Assembly (NCBI RefSeq): GCF_035222375.1
Contig: NW_026946366.1
Location: forward strand, 806,001 to 870,000
Direction of reading: 5' to 3'
Source: Podospora pseudocomata
Taxonomy: Eukaryota > Ascomycota > Sordariomycetes > Sordariales > Podosporaceae
DNA length: 64,000 nt
In this document: positions 11,496-22,337 of the stretch, piece after piece
Layout of the letters: every line of letters starts with the position of its first letter
How positions within the stretch are numbered: position 1 is the first letter of the stretch
Notes under the pieces: model-generated
The model's database searches: none
What the model was told of the DNA's origin: nothing
Seen by the model: only the letters and a program-made list of their open reading frames with translations
Position numbers and translations under genes: made by a program

Positions 11496-12719
11496 CTATG
11501 ATGCTTCTTGCAATGGTTCTCCAAGCCCGACTCCTTCTTCACCTGTTGGAGCAGGAGCCTCGGGTGGCGCGGGGGAAGCAAACCAAGGAATCTCTCCAGG
11601 GTGGAACCGCTGCCAATCAATAACCCCCAACCGTCGGGGAGCTCTTCCCAGCCATGCCATACTATCAACCAAATCAGATCTCTTATAAACCCTCGCTCTG
11701 CAATAGGGACACGTGTTCCTCATCCTCAACCAAGTGGTGAGACAGCCCTTGTGGAAGGAATCGTGAGAGCCGATTCTGATCTGTGCTCCCTCCTCGCCTT
11801 CCTCGACATTCTCCATGCATATAATGCAAGACACTCCTTCTTCCTCGGGATTGATCTCTCTGGTGTCCAGGGCGTTGGTGATTGCTTCTGGAATGTCCGA
11901 CGGCGGGATGTAATGTCTTCCGGCAAGGTACGCATCCATCTGCATCATGTTTTCCGGTATCTGCTCTTGAGGGATGTCGGTAGGGCTGGGGATCAACCCG
12001 TCGAGGTGATGTTCGACGTTTTGATAGAGGATGTAGTACAGCATGGCGTGTTGCCAAGTCATGAAATTTTTGTTTCCACCGAGGGCCGTGTAAATGGTTG
12101 GTTGGGTCAGCCCGTACCGACGGGTTGGGTCCCTAGTGAATGGTGGAGTCGTTTGGGTATGGAGCGCTTCGATGCGGGGGGAGATGACCGGTGCATAGAA
12201 AGGCGAGGTGAGAAATCTCTCTGCGCAATCCGGGGTACTTGAGCCGACGTGTCGATCGGCGAACTTTGTCATCAGTATGCCAAGAGTCGGTCCGACACAT
12301 GATGGTCGGTTGATGACGAAGAGTCGAAGACCAATGAGAGGGCCGGCGGTGACAAGCATGTGAAAGATATCGCCGGCGCGTGTGCGCTTGATGCTGATGG
12401 CAACTTGTAGCATGGACCTTGTCTCTGGAGGGTACTGATCGAAGCCATCGTAATATTCCTGAATGTGGTTGGGGCCGTCGCTGTCGTCGTCGTTGTCCTC
12501 ATTGTCATCGTCGTTGTTGTCATCATTGTCGTCATTGTCATCGTACATGTCACCAGATCGCATCCAGCCTCTATCCGAGTCATCTTGCGTCGACGCGTTT
12601 GATTGACGGTCGAGGGATGGCGGGGGTACTGATACTTCCTGTAGCAAGGCTGCTGCGCGGGCCAGTCGCTGTTGAAGGCGCTGAAAGACCAGCCCATATG
12701 GTTGTAGTGGAACCGACAT
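11496..12719 (-). CDS. RING-like zinc-finger protein with non-canonical ligands
   Basis: A single-exon frame of 407 aa from ATG at 12717-12719. An in-frame leader extends upstream but contains Asn/Ser-rich UTR-like sequence, so the later ATG in GACATG context was chosen. Residues 59-82 form an Asp/Asn run from a GTC/GTT/ATT repeat tract. The C-terminal part holds a RING-H2-like finger: C298-x2-C301, then H-D-S-F-H-K-G-C at 319-326, W330, and C337-P-Y-C340. Compared with the usual C-x-H-x-F-H-x-x-C, the third Cys and the following His are replaced (S318/H319 and D320), so zinc site geometry may differ or be lost. If active, it would be an E3 ubiquitin ligase. The middle region has no recognised domain. 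Confidence 0.85.
   Translation of the reverse strand: MSVPLQPYGLVFQRLQQRLARAAALLQEVSVPPPSLDRQSNASTQDDSDRGWMRSGDMYDDNDDNDDNNDDDNEDNDDDSDGPNHIQEYYDGFDQYPPETRSMLQVAISIKRTRAGDIFHMLVTAGPLIGLRLFVINRPSCVGPTLGILMTKFADRHVGSSTPDCAERFLTSPFYAPVISPRIEALHTQTTPPFTRDPTRRYGLTQPTIYTALGGNKNFMTWQHAMLYYILYQNVEHHLDGLIPSPTDIPQEQIPENMMQMDAYLAGRHYIPPSDIPEAITNALDTREINPEEEGVSCIICMENVEEGEEGAQIRIGSHDSFHKGCLTTWLRMRNTCPYCRARVYKRSDLVDSMAWLGRAPRRLGVIDWQRFHPGEIPWFASPAPPEAPAPTGEEGVGLGEPLQEAS
12475..12545. repeat. Low-complexity trinucleotide tract in the RING gene
   Basis: Imperfect GTC/GTT/ATT triplets on the plus strand, read on the minus strand as alternating Asp and Asn codons. It keeps the coding frame and is a candidate for length variation between isolates. 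Confidence 0.75.
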
Positions 12720-13419
12720 GGTCTTGGAATTTGGGCTTTGATAAGTAAGGTACCACGCAAAGAAATGCGGTTGATGTTGTCCAATGTTGTTTGTGTTGTG
12801 GTTGGGCTCGCTTGTAATCTGACTGGATAGATTCAATTGAAGACTCTTAGTGGGGAAAAAAACGGAAGAGGTAAGAAAAGAATAATCCAAAGGTTGCGTC
12901 CGGTTTTATAAGGTATGCGGAAAAGTGAAAAGTGATAACCTTTCGATTCAAATCTTGATTTTGTGCTCGAAACCTTCCAGTACGAGGACACCGCAAGGTT
13001 TCCGCTAAAAGCTCTAACTGTTTGGTGGCGTACAGCAAATTTTAATTTTTTTTAGAGTGTTTAACATTCAACAAGCGTTTTGCCTTGATCAAGCCACCAA
13101 TGCACCGAGGTTTAACTCAAGTCGGCGTTTGTTTTGTGGCAGAGCGACGACTTTTTCCAGTGGCCATTCATAGTGTGGATGACCAACCAAACGGCCGCAG
13201 ACACTGTATTCTTCAAGGTTCTTTCAACCTTCAACCTTGTATGAGTGCAAACATCTAATCCTACCCTTAACGCAACAAAACTGCTCCATTTTGGCACTTT
13301 AAACATTCGACAATTTGTCCCTTACGATGTGCTTGCGGGAGACTGCCACATGACCCCGCACATCTGCAACTCTTTATTTACCCCAATTCAGGGGCTCAGG
13401 GGCTTCATTGTTGGTGGGG
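12720..13419. other. Upstream region of the RING gene
   Basis: No gene recognised. The region is A/T richer near 13040-13060. Confidence 0.4.
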
Positions 13420-13767
13420 TCAAACATCCTTGGCAACTGGCAACCACGAAAAGGGCCTTTGAGGTCTGTAAAAACAGGGGAAAAGGTGAGATTTGTGCTG
13501 GAAAGACGATAAGTACATGATTCTAACTAGATACGCCGATGTTGAATCGACCACGACACCATTTTCAGTATCTATGTACTGGTAGTAGACATTAGAACAG
13601 GTAAACCAAAAATCGGAGTGTGAATGATAAAGAAATGCATGATGAGCAACACAAGAAGAACAAATTGGAATTGTTTGATCATCGATGACATGCTCAGTAA
13701 TGTTGAGATTCTGAGCAGCGACCTGATGCATAAGAGCGAGCAGCAATGCCAACACAAATGGACACAT
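13420..13767 (-). CDS. Possible small secreted protein (weak)
   Basis: A 115-codon frame from ATG at 13765-13767 begins with a signal-peptide-like stretch, MCPFVLALLLALMHQVAAQ, followed by a short region with several Cys residues (CSSC and others). The ATG directly follows the stop codon of the zinc-finger gene on the same strand, so it would need its own promoter inside that gene or be part of its 3' UTR. No family is recognised. The frame may be chance, and the C-terminal half looks non-coding. Confidence 0.22.
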   Translation of the reverse strand: MCPFVLALLLALMHQVAAQNLNITEHVIDDQTIPICSSCVAHHAFLYHSHSDFWFTCSNVYYQYIDTENGVVVDSTSAYLVRIMYLSSFQHKSHLFPCFYRPQRPFSWLPVAKDV

Positions 13768-15416
13768 CTAGACCTGGTTACCGTTTTCGGTCATGTCTTG
13801 GTCAATGCCACGAGCGTTGGATGTCCAGCCAAAGTCGGTGCCATATCCGGGGAAGTGCTGAAGACTATTCCGCGGTTCAGGAACGGGGGGGTAGACACTG
13901 TGAGCCGGCTGGGAAGTAAGTCGAGCTGAGCGTCTAACTGGGCTGGCACGGGAGCTCATGATGAAGGAACTACCACCATTTGTGGGTGACTCCTCGGGAA
14001 AAGCATGGATGAATGCTGAGGTTGGAGGTAGTGAGCCATCCTCCTCAGCCGTTGTGAAGTCCTCGGAGCGCGCAGGAGTGTTGTCATCAGCGGCTCTGGG
14101 TGCAAGTTTCCGATACCTGTCGTTGGCGAGGCTGGTGGCCTGTTGAGTCCCTTGCGCGCCTGTGTTGAGATGCCTGGCCTTTTGTCTCCCGTCCTTCTTC
14201 CGTTTCGGAGCTCCAGTCACATGGGTTACTGTGTTTCGATTTGTAAGGTATGCGGACTGAATGTTTCTTATGGCAGTGTCGGTGCCTAGGTTAGGGGGTC
14301 CGAAGTGGCCGGCAAGCTGATTCATCATATCCGTCACCTCGTTTGACTCGAATACCTGGCAAGGTTCGTAGTCTGAATGAAAGAGACATTAGCATGGACA
14401 ACAAAAAGCAGAACGTAGTACTACCTACCAGAACTGGGAATGTTGGTATCGTCGTTGAAAAGAAAGACCCACAGCCTCGGCCATTCGTGTATCTTCGTGC
14501 GACCTTTTCTGTCCCTGAGTTGGTCTACCACATACTGATTGATACCGTTCTCAAAACCCTGGCGACGATGACTTGGTAGTTCAGATGGAGCCAGAACGTG
14601 CTCCTTCTTGATATGTTCCCTGCACAATCCTGTCAGTGAAAACTTGCAACAAAAACAGAAAAGTGTAACGTACTTGACATCGGTGAGGTCGCGGAAGCTC
14701 TTTGTGCATTTGGGATACTCGTGGTAGTTGAATTTCCTTTTATCCCATTTACGATAAGGACAAGCCATCGGACGGTTTGATGACGGCGTTTCTTTCCCGT
14801 CGCTGCGACGCCGATCGTCGCCGTCACCTTCTTCGTCCTCTTGTTGGTCATCATCGGCTGTAGAGTTACGCTTGCGTTTCATTCTCTTCGTGGCTCGTGT
14901 TGTGATGGCCAGCTTTGTCATCGAGTTCGAGGGCTGATTATCGTGTTCTGCACGTGAGGAGTCTACGGTGCCACCCGCGTCGCCTAGCTGATCTGTCGTG
15001 AAGCATGCCTTCTTATGAACGGCCAAAGCAATTGAGAGCTCAATATCGGATCGATGGCCTGGCGGGTGTGAAGAGTCAGGGTTGAGAGTTAACGCGGAAA
15101 TCTTCGATGACAGGCATGTCAGATAGTTTTGATTGGCGTCCACGGGCTTTGAATCGTGACTCTTGGTCTTTGCATATGATGGCGTTTCTGGGAGTCGACG
15201 AGGAATCCTATCCTTCCAGTCCCCGGCCAAAGCGACTGAGAAATCAAGCCGCTTGATGTTGTCGTTCGTGCTAGTATCGGGGCATGAATGTCGGCAGTTC
15301 TGAGTAATGGAAGGCGCGTCATGGCAGCTTGTAGGATTTTGAGAAGGTTCTGGTGATCTTCGATGTGAAGGTATCTGGTCAACTGGTATTGAGACCATGT
15401 TAGGCCAGGATGGCAT
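13768..15416 (-). CDS. Fungal zinc-finger-like nuclear protein
   Basis: Exons 14674-15416, 14429-14619 and 13768-14372 join in phase to about 512 aa. The first splice rebuilds the conserved string DLTDVKEHIKKEH. The core CPYRKWDKRKF...CTKSFRDLTDVKEHIKKEHVLAP is the degenerate C2H2-like finger seen in many Pezizomycotina proteins, with an HxxxxH-type helix. A basic stretch TKRMKRKRN just before an acidic run (DDQQEDEEGDGDDRR) looks like a nuclear localisation signal. The rest is low complexity. An in-frame stop lies just upstream of 15488 and the first ATG after it is at 15414-15416. An extra 5' exon cannot be ruled out. Function is unknown; DNA or RNA binding is inferred only. Confidence 0.78.
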
Positions 15417-15488
15417 CGCCGAAGAGCCAAAAACACGTTCGAGCGGGAATGACTGGCTTAATGTCGAAACTGTGGTAGATGGGCGCAA

Positions 15489-16833
15489 ATCTCAGGGCGT
15501 AAATATCGGGGCTGATAAGTGGTTTTGGCGTACAAGCAATGGATTGATGGAGGACAGAGAATGATGTAGAAATAGGAAGAACAAGAAAGACGTCCGCTCT
15601 GTCGAGTGTCACTACGGGGGATGACTGCCATCCTTCTTGGCCCCCAGCCTCAACACAATGTACGCCGGTTGAGGCTCTGTCCTTTGCCACTACTCCACAG
15701 GCGCCAGTGTCTCTGAGACAATACATTAATACGCATGGTTAAGGATGAGGCTGGTTTCTCGGTGGCTTCCGGGAAATTGATTGGTTTATTGAACATGAAA
15801 TGAGGTCTTGACGCATCGCGGAGGGCCAAGGTAATCTCTTCGCTGTAAGGCGGCCGACAGAGCGGCTTGGCTTCCCGTCAAGGTGTGCACGCAGATACCA
15901 ACATCCTCAAGCCCAGGTGTTAGATTCACCGACATTCTCAGCGTGAATGTCAGCTCTGTTGACCTTGGTGCAGCATGAGTCGTCATTGACTGGTGTGATC
16001 TGGAGCAGTGGATATCAAGGCCAGCGACGTGTCTGTTCCTGGGTAGTATGCTCTGCAGTTGCCACCGGCACCTGCAGGAATCCCGGTCATCTGCGCCTAG
16101 TTTGATAGCAGAAGCCGGACCAAGACCGCTAGCCACCCGATTCCCTACCGGCTTGGTATCGGAGTGCATCAGGAGCATGAAGTAGTATGCTGTGTCACGA
16201 CGAACATAATGACAAGCGAGATGAATATGCATATCTGACAGCTCGCTGCAGAGAAAACAGTGCACAGAACACGGGTGCGAAGGCCATTCGCTCGAGTCTT
16301 CTGGCTGGTTGTTAGGAAGGTTGTGACAACGCTTATTTGGAGGAGGTTGGGTTGGCATCGGAAGAACCTGGAGTGGTGCGAGTTACGGTAGTCCAAGCCT
16401 CATCCGCTAGCTCACTGACCCTACGCCCTACGCGTTAAGAAGCGTAGTTCTTTGAACATGTTGCAAAACGGTAGATGGCGTGCAGGAACCGCACGTGTAA
16501 ATTATTGTTAATTTCTCTCTATCTGGCTTGGTGGTGTTTCGCAGGCTGGTCATGCAGATCTCGATTCCCAAGTATCGATAATATTGTGGAACTTTGGTCC
16601 GTGCATACTCCGTACCTGCCAGCACCATCACGTGCCACCTGCAGGCTCCCAACTACCAAAAATTCGTGCTCGGACCACATCAACGACCCACCGAGAGCAG
16701 CCCCACCTTGTCTAGCGCGTCTTCACCGCGGCCGCTTTTGCTCACCACAGCGACCCAGAGCCACCGCAAGCTGCAACCGCAAGACTTCCAACGGCGGCAG
16801 ATCACCACATTCAAACATCACCGTGTCGCAAAC
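15489..16833. other. Intergenic between the zinc-finger gene and TAF6
   Basis: A 190-codon minus frame at 15786-16358 shows no domain and no start context. Nothing else was recognised. The last 200 bases are the presumed TAF6 promoter and 5' UTR. Confidence 0.4.
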
Positions 16834-18292
16834 ATGGCTGCAAACGAGTCCAATCCAAAATTGCTCTGGAATCCAGAAAATGTCAGAGACGTGGCCGATT
16901 CAATAGGAATTACCCTTGGTGACGAACCGCTGCGAGTGCTGGCCCAGGATGTCGAATACCGGATCGGCCAGGTCATCATCGAGTCGCTTCGCTTCATGAG
17001 GGCCTCCAATCGCACCACCCTGACTGTCCAAGATGTCTCCAATGCCATGCGCGTACTACAAGTCGAACCATTGTATGGTTATGAATCAACCCGACCGTTG
17101 CGGTATGGAGAGGCGAGCCTGGGACCCGGCCAGCCGCTGTTCTACATCGAAGACGAGGAGGTGGATTTCGAGAAGCTGATTAACGCGCCGCTACCGAAGG
17201 TCCCTCGGGATACAAGTTTCACCTGTTAGTATCGTATGCGACTTGTGTGATTCACAAGAAAACTGACATTTGTTTGCTTTAGCACACTGGCTTGCCCTCG
17301 AAGGCGTCCAACCCTCAATCCCCCAGAACCCAACCACCGCCGAAACATCCTCAAAGGATCTCCTACCAAAGGGCCCAGGCGCCAACCCGGCCCTGGCTGC
17401 CCTCGCCGGCAATGACAATGTCTCCTTCCGGCCAGCCGTTAAGCACGTCATCAGCAAAGAGCTTATCCTCTACTTCGACAAGATCCAATCCGCCATCCTC
17501 GACGATGACCCCGATGAAGAAAAGACCCGATTGCGCATGGCCGCCCTGGAGTCCGTCCGCTCCGACCCAGGCCTCCACCAGCTCCTCCCCTACTTTGTCA
17601 ACTTCATTGCGAATCAAGTCACGCTCCGCCTCGATGATCTCTTCGTCCTGCGCCAAATGATGGAACTCACCGAAGCCATCATCCAAAACCCCAACTTCTT
17701 CCTCGACCCTTACGCCAGCTCCCTCGCCGCCCCGATCCTCACCTGCCTCATGTCCAACAAACTAGGCGGTATCGAAGACGGAACTGACACAGTCAAAGAT
17801 CAGTACAGCCTCCGCGAGTTAGCCGCCAGTCTCCTTGGTGTTCTTGCAACCAAGTATAATAAGAGCAACCGCCAACTCCGCCCCAAGCTCACCAGGACAT
17901 GCCTCAAGTACTTTATGGAACCCAACCGTCCCCCGGCCGTGCTGTTCGGCGCCATAAGTGGGGTCGCTGCCGCCGGAGGGCCGGAAGCAGTCCGGATCCT
18001 TATGCTCCCCAACGTCAAGAGCTTCGACCAGGCCGTCCTCCTACCCCTCCACGACAAGGGTGAGGCGCATAAACTCGAGTACGAGATGTTGGTAGGCGGT
18101 ATCATGAAGGCGATCAAGGGTGCTGTCGGGGGTGACGTCAAGCCTAATGCCAATGGCGTCAACGGCGTGGATCTCGAGCGGGAAGCGCAGCAGATTGTCG
18201 ATTTCCTGGGGGAGACCATCGGGAGAAGGGTGCTCGCGCTGGCGGACCACACGCTCAACAAGGCGATCTTGGAAGTACGGCACTTGGAGTAG
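16834..18292 (+). CDS. TAF6: TFIID/SAGA subunit TAF6
   Basis: Exons 16834-17224 and 17283-18292 encode 466 aa. Residues about 10-75 form the TAF6 histone fold ([17 protein letters not shown], then [24 protein letters not shown] and [21 protein letters not shown]), which pairs with TAF9. The second exon starts [10 protein letters not shown], the classic TAF6 linker, then [14 protein letters not shown] and the TAF6C HEAT-repeat region ([39 protein letters not shown]). TAF6 is a core scaffold of TFIID and, in fungi, of SAGA. The ATG at 16834 lies directly before the histone fold, and an upstream in-frame extension looks non-homologous. The gene is convergent with SDH3. Confidence 0.95.
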
Positions 18293-18859
18293 GAGGGGTT
18301 GTTTGGTTGGCTTTGACCATCATGATCATCATAATCATCATCACATTCGGGAAGGGGTTCTTCTCTGGTTTGGACAGCGCGGCGTTTGGTGTTTATGGAG
18401 GTTTCGGCAAAAAGGAGAAAGGTTGCTAAACCGTTGACATTTGATTCTGCGGGTGTGTTTTTGGGGTGGTCAAAAAGAGCCGATTTACAACGAAACTTTA
18501 TATCCATGAAGAAGGGGCCAACATTGAATCATCTTCAAGCCCTGGTTACTGTAAAATAGCGATCAATGCAAGTATAAATAATCTTTGCATAATACACAAA
18601 CAGCGACAAAAAACATGCTCTGTTGTGGCTATACAAATGGTGTCCTGGCTTCGGCCGTCTATAACCTTCCCCCCTCTCCTTGCCAGTGTTACACATTCTG
18701 CAACTTGACTCCCCCGCTCTGCCTTCTCCTACTCACACACTCACCCCCTATCCTGCCCTTGGTATTTTCCTGGTCTCTTCCCCCACCTCACTGCCCCCCC
18801 AGTTTTCATGATTTGACCTCCCTTCCAAATAGAACTTTTGCCCGCTATTCACATACATT

Positions 18860-19638
18860 TTAAAGGAAGAAAGCCAAGTACAGCCCGCTGACCAACGAAG
18901 CGCCCCAGATGTACCACCCCCCCTTGACAATCTGCTGCCTCTTCATGAACATGCCCAGGTCGAGGGCGAGGTGGCGGACGCCGTTGAAGGCGTGGAAGGC
19001 AAAAGGCCAGGCGACGAGGAACTTGACGCCGGACTTGACGGCAATGGGGAGGGCACCGAACGCGGAGACGAGGGAGGCGGACTCGAGGTGCCAGCCGAGG
19101 AGGGGGGCGGCGAGGTAGGCGGCGCCGAAGACGTAGAGGCCGCCCGAAAGGCCGGAGCCGGTGAAGCGCTGCCAGATGGAGCCGCCGAAGAAGGTCTGCT
19201 GCTTGTCATAGATATCGAGGTGGGGGGAGACGGGGCGGTTGAGGCGTTGGGCGTCTAGGATGGAGCGGGCTTCGGTGGCGGAGATTTTCTGGGTGGTGGC
19301 TTGTCTGGATTCCGGGGGGGTTAGGTTGGTTGGTTCGTATCATCGTGGGTTGGAGGGGGAGGGGAAGTACCTCGTTTGCATTTGGGACAGGGCAGCCTTG
19401 GCAAAGGTGGATGTGAAGACGGCATTGGGGTTGGCGGCGACTGTGAAGGTTGCAGAGAGATTATGTTAGCGATCGGTTTGGTGGTGACGACGTCCTTTCA
19501 TGTCCATGCGATATCTTCTCTTCCCAAGTTCCCGGTTGTCCGTGTATATCGATCCAAAAAAGAAAACGCTTTGTCCAGCAGGATAGTGGGCTGCGTACCT
19601 CTGCGGAGAGCCGTCGTGCCTGTCCGTTGGGCAATCAT
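18860..19638 (-). CDS. SDH3: Succinate dehydrogenase cytochrome b subunit (SDH3/SdhC)
   Basis: Exons 19599-19638, 19371-19440 and 18860-19304 give 184 aa. The N-terminus MIAQRTGTTALRR with later Arg/Ser-rich sequence is a mitochondrial presequence. The mature part has the SdhC hallmarks RPVSPHLDIYDKQQ, SIWQRFTGSGLS and HAFNGVRHLALDLG, plus three membrane helices (about 95-115, 125-145, 163-182). It anchors complex II in the inner membrane and contributes to the ubiquinone site and haem b. Acceptor choice at the second intron (TCCAG before ACAAGCC) is set by frame to give TRQATTQKISATEARS. The two 5' introns cut the presequence. It ends 568 bp from TAF6, tail to tail. Confidence 0.95.
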
Positions 19639-20930
19639 TTTGTGTGGTTTGCGTGTGTGAAAGTGAACTGGCGGCAGAAGCAGGTACCCCAATGTGTTTT
19701 GGGCAGAGAGAAGGTCAATGATGCTGTCGCGAAGTTGGCAATTGAGAAGCAGTCGGGAATCCGACGCCTCGAACCCGGCAGGTGTCGGCACCTCGGCTTG
19801 ATGCGACCAATCACAAAGCAGATGATTCGAATGCAGGATGAGGTGGACCGTGCAGCTCTCTTTTGGCTCTTTTGAAAGGGAGCACGTGACGCTCCAACGC
19901 CCGGCCCCACTTTGCGACATCAAAATGCAAATCTGCGCGCCAAAATTTTGCTTGCCTTTTCCTCTTTTTCTTCTTCAGATAGTATGGGAGCTCAACCACA
20001 GCGTCACTGTTTTGCGAGTCGGTGATGCAATATAGTGGTAACCTCAGATGCTTTGGTGTCTACGGGTGCCCAGAGAAGAAAGAGATCCGTCGTTAATCTC
20101 AGTCTCCAGTTTCCTCAGTCTGGTTGCTGTTTCAAAAAGAGATCTACATGTCATTCTTTTGTTTGTCTGTTTACGTTTGTGTTTGGCTTGGCGCTTTTGG
20201 TCATCGCTTGGCAGTCGCTGTCATGTCACCAATGTGTGGAGTGATGGGTACACCATAGTCACCTCAACGCTTGGCTCTAATACTTGACGGGCCGTCTTTG
20301 TTCGTTTGATAGAACGTGTTCGCTGCATACTTCCAATTTTATTTGGCACCTGGATGATAACCATCAAGTATGGATGAAGCCTGGAATGAGCCAAGCTTTT
20401 GAGATTGATATCTGCTGAGCATGAACATCGCTTTGGCAGAGACAACCCAGCTCCTGTAAGCCCAACGAGTAGTTTTTGTGGAGACTCTCGCATCAAGACC
20501 GTCACGACAACATTTGCATTTATCAACATATTGAATTACATTGCTTGAATCAACATGAGCATTGACTACTGAATCATCTCTTTCACAAATCAGAGGTCAG
20601 AGTAAAACGACGGCCTCTGTCCTATTAAAAGTCTGCACATCCATACACTTGACCCTCCCATTCCTGATCCTGAGTGTCGAAGATCGTCAGCGCCTTGGCC
20701 TTTGACATGCCCAGCAATCAATCTATTCTGCTGATGCATAGGGCCAAGCTAAGCTTAACCCCCTTCTCCTTCTTCTGATTCTTTGGTCGAACCAAAAGTT
20801 AAACGACGTCCTTGGGCACGGGCCAAAGCAAGGGGTATATCTTCCTCCACGCTCAGTAACAAGGCCACCCCATAACCCTGAATATTGTCAGCGCCCTGAT
20901 CTTCAGTTTTCACAATGATACGCCCGTCAA
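19639..20930. other. Intergenic, nothing recognised
   Basis: Overlapping frames occur on both strands near 19650-20530, without domains or start contexts. The first 300 bases upstream of SDH3 presumably hold its promoter. Confidence 0.4.
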
Positions 20931-21545
20931 TTAGTCAAATTCAGCTGATCCAGAGGTCCAGCCTGTCACTGAACTTGATCTACTTCTCCTTCTTGTGATT
21001 CGTTGCTCGACCTCCATCTCAAGAATGAGCGGCTCGAGACCCGATTTGGCGTGCAATAGCTCAAGAGCACCCGGCTGGTCGATGTATGCGCTTAAAATGA
21101 TCCGTAGACACGGCTTCTTGACCGGGGGGTTGGGGATATCGATCCTGGTGATAGTTGGGAAGTGATCCAGGTATAGCCTATCCAAAGATGGATTGATATA
21201 TGCCTTTCTGCATCTCTCGCCGAACTCATTGGTGGTATGGTTGACATATCTTGACCAGACATTACACTCATAGTAGTGCCTCAATGTCTCCTGTCGGGTT
21301 TCGCTGTTGATGCCCAGGGTTACAGGCAGCTCGGGGTAGTCATGGATTCTGCCAACGCCAGGGCTTGAAATTGTGATGGTTTTTGGCTCCCATGTGCGGC
21401 GGTAAATCATGAACCGAAGTTCGAGTGGAAGTTTATGAAGAGGCGTGAATGCGATTGAAGTTGAAGGGTCCGCTGCCGTACTGTTTCCTGCTTCTGGAGA
21501 ACCATTTGTTGTGTTGCCCGTGGTGTCGTCAGGTGGGGCACTCAT
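20931..21545 (-). CDS. 2EXR domain protein
   Basis: A single-exon frame of 204 aa. After a Thr/Asn-rich leader it carries the 2EXR signature: FTPLHKLPLELRFMIYRRTWEPKTITI, then LPVTLGINSETRQETLRHYY and INPSLDRLYL. This small fungal domain (F-box-like hydrophobic leader, then repeated E-x-R) is common in Pezizomycotina and has no known function. The start ATG at 21543-21545 precedes SAPPDDTTG. A related copy lies at about 54.2 kb in this window. Confidence 0.85.
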   Translation of the reverse strand: MSAPPDDTTGNTTNGSPEAGNSTAADPSTSIAFTPLHKLPLELRFMIYRRTWEPKTITISSPGVGRIHDYPELPVTLGINSETRQETLRHYYECNVWSRYVNHTTNEFGERCRKAYINPSLDRLYLDHFPTITRIDIPNPPVKKPCLRIILSAYIDQPGALELLHAKSGLEPLILEMEVEQRITRRRSRSSSVTGWTSGSAEFD

Positions 21546-22337
21546 CTTGGACGAGGGTACCAGGGGGGAATTGGTGTTGATAAGGGCTTGAGAAGACAGG
21601 AAGTATTAGAGCGAGAGTGCACCCATGTTGGCAGTGCAGTTTGAGACTAGGTCACATCTGAAGATGACACCGATATGTTTGAAAGTTTGATTCTCGAGTC
21701 ACAGCCTGGCTGTTGATGTAGTTGGTAGGTTTGGATATGCTGATAAAAAGCCAAGAAGACGAGATAGCCTGAAGCCTAGTTTCTCCAAATCGCCGAAAAT
21801 CGCGAAACAGGAGCACGCCGCAAGAACATCAGAAACGGTTGAGAAACCGATGCTCTGGGCTGAGGTGGATGAGTTGACGTTGGAAGAAGCTACTGGGGTC
21901 GCCGTTGACAATTTTGATTGGTTAGTTTCAACGTCGAATCGCGTGCGCACCGACACCCGCCCGATATCCGAGCCCGGCGCTGGGAATGGTGGAGACCAAT
22001 GACATGACCGCCATCAGGTCTCACGAGCACGCAATCGACTAAGGATGCATGGCAGACAGATGACTCTGAAGAGGCTTCAGATCGCGACTTCCGAAGATGG
22101 CGATATCTCAGTATTGTAGACCCAATATATTGGGCTATCTGCCTTTCGAACCTGGTGCTTTTCTTCTACCTCTCCCACTCAGCGCGTTTTTGGCTTTGAA
22201 GCGGTTTGTGCACCGGACCCTGCGTTAATCGTTACGTCGACACCGGTTCACCAACCTTGCAGTAGCGCCGCCTCTCTGCACAACACATTAGGCTTCCTTC
22301 ATCCGAGGAACTCCATCCTCACTCAGAGCCTTCCACC
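21546..22337. promoter_or_regulatory. Shared upstream region of 2EXR gene and permease
   Basis: The flanking genes diverge. A minus frame at 21699-21956 shows no domain and was not called. No specific site was recognised. Confidence 0.35.

Noticed and set aside
15786-16358. 190-codon minus-strand frame
   Set aside because: No domain, no start context, and a composition unlike the neighbouring genes.
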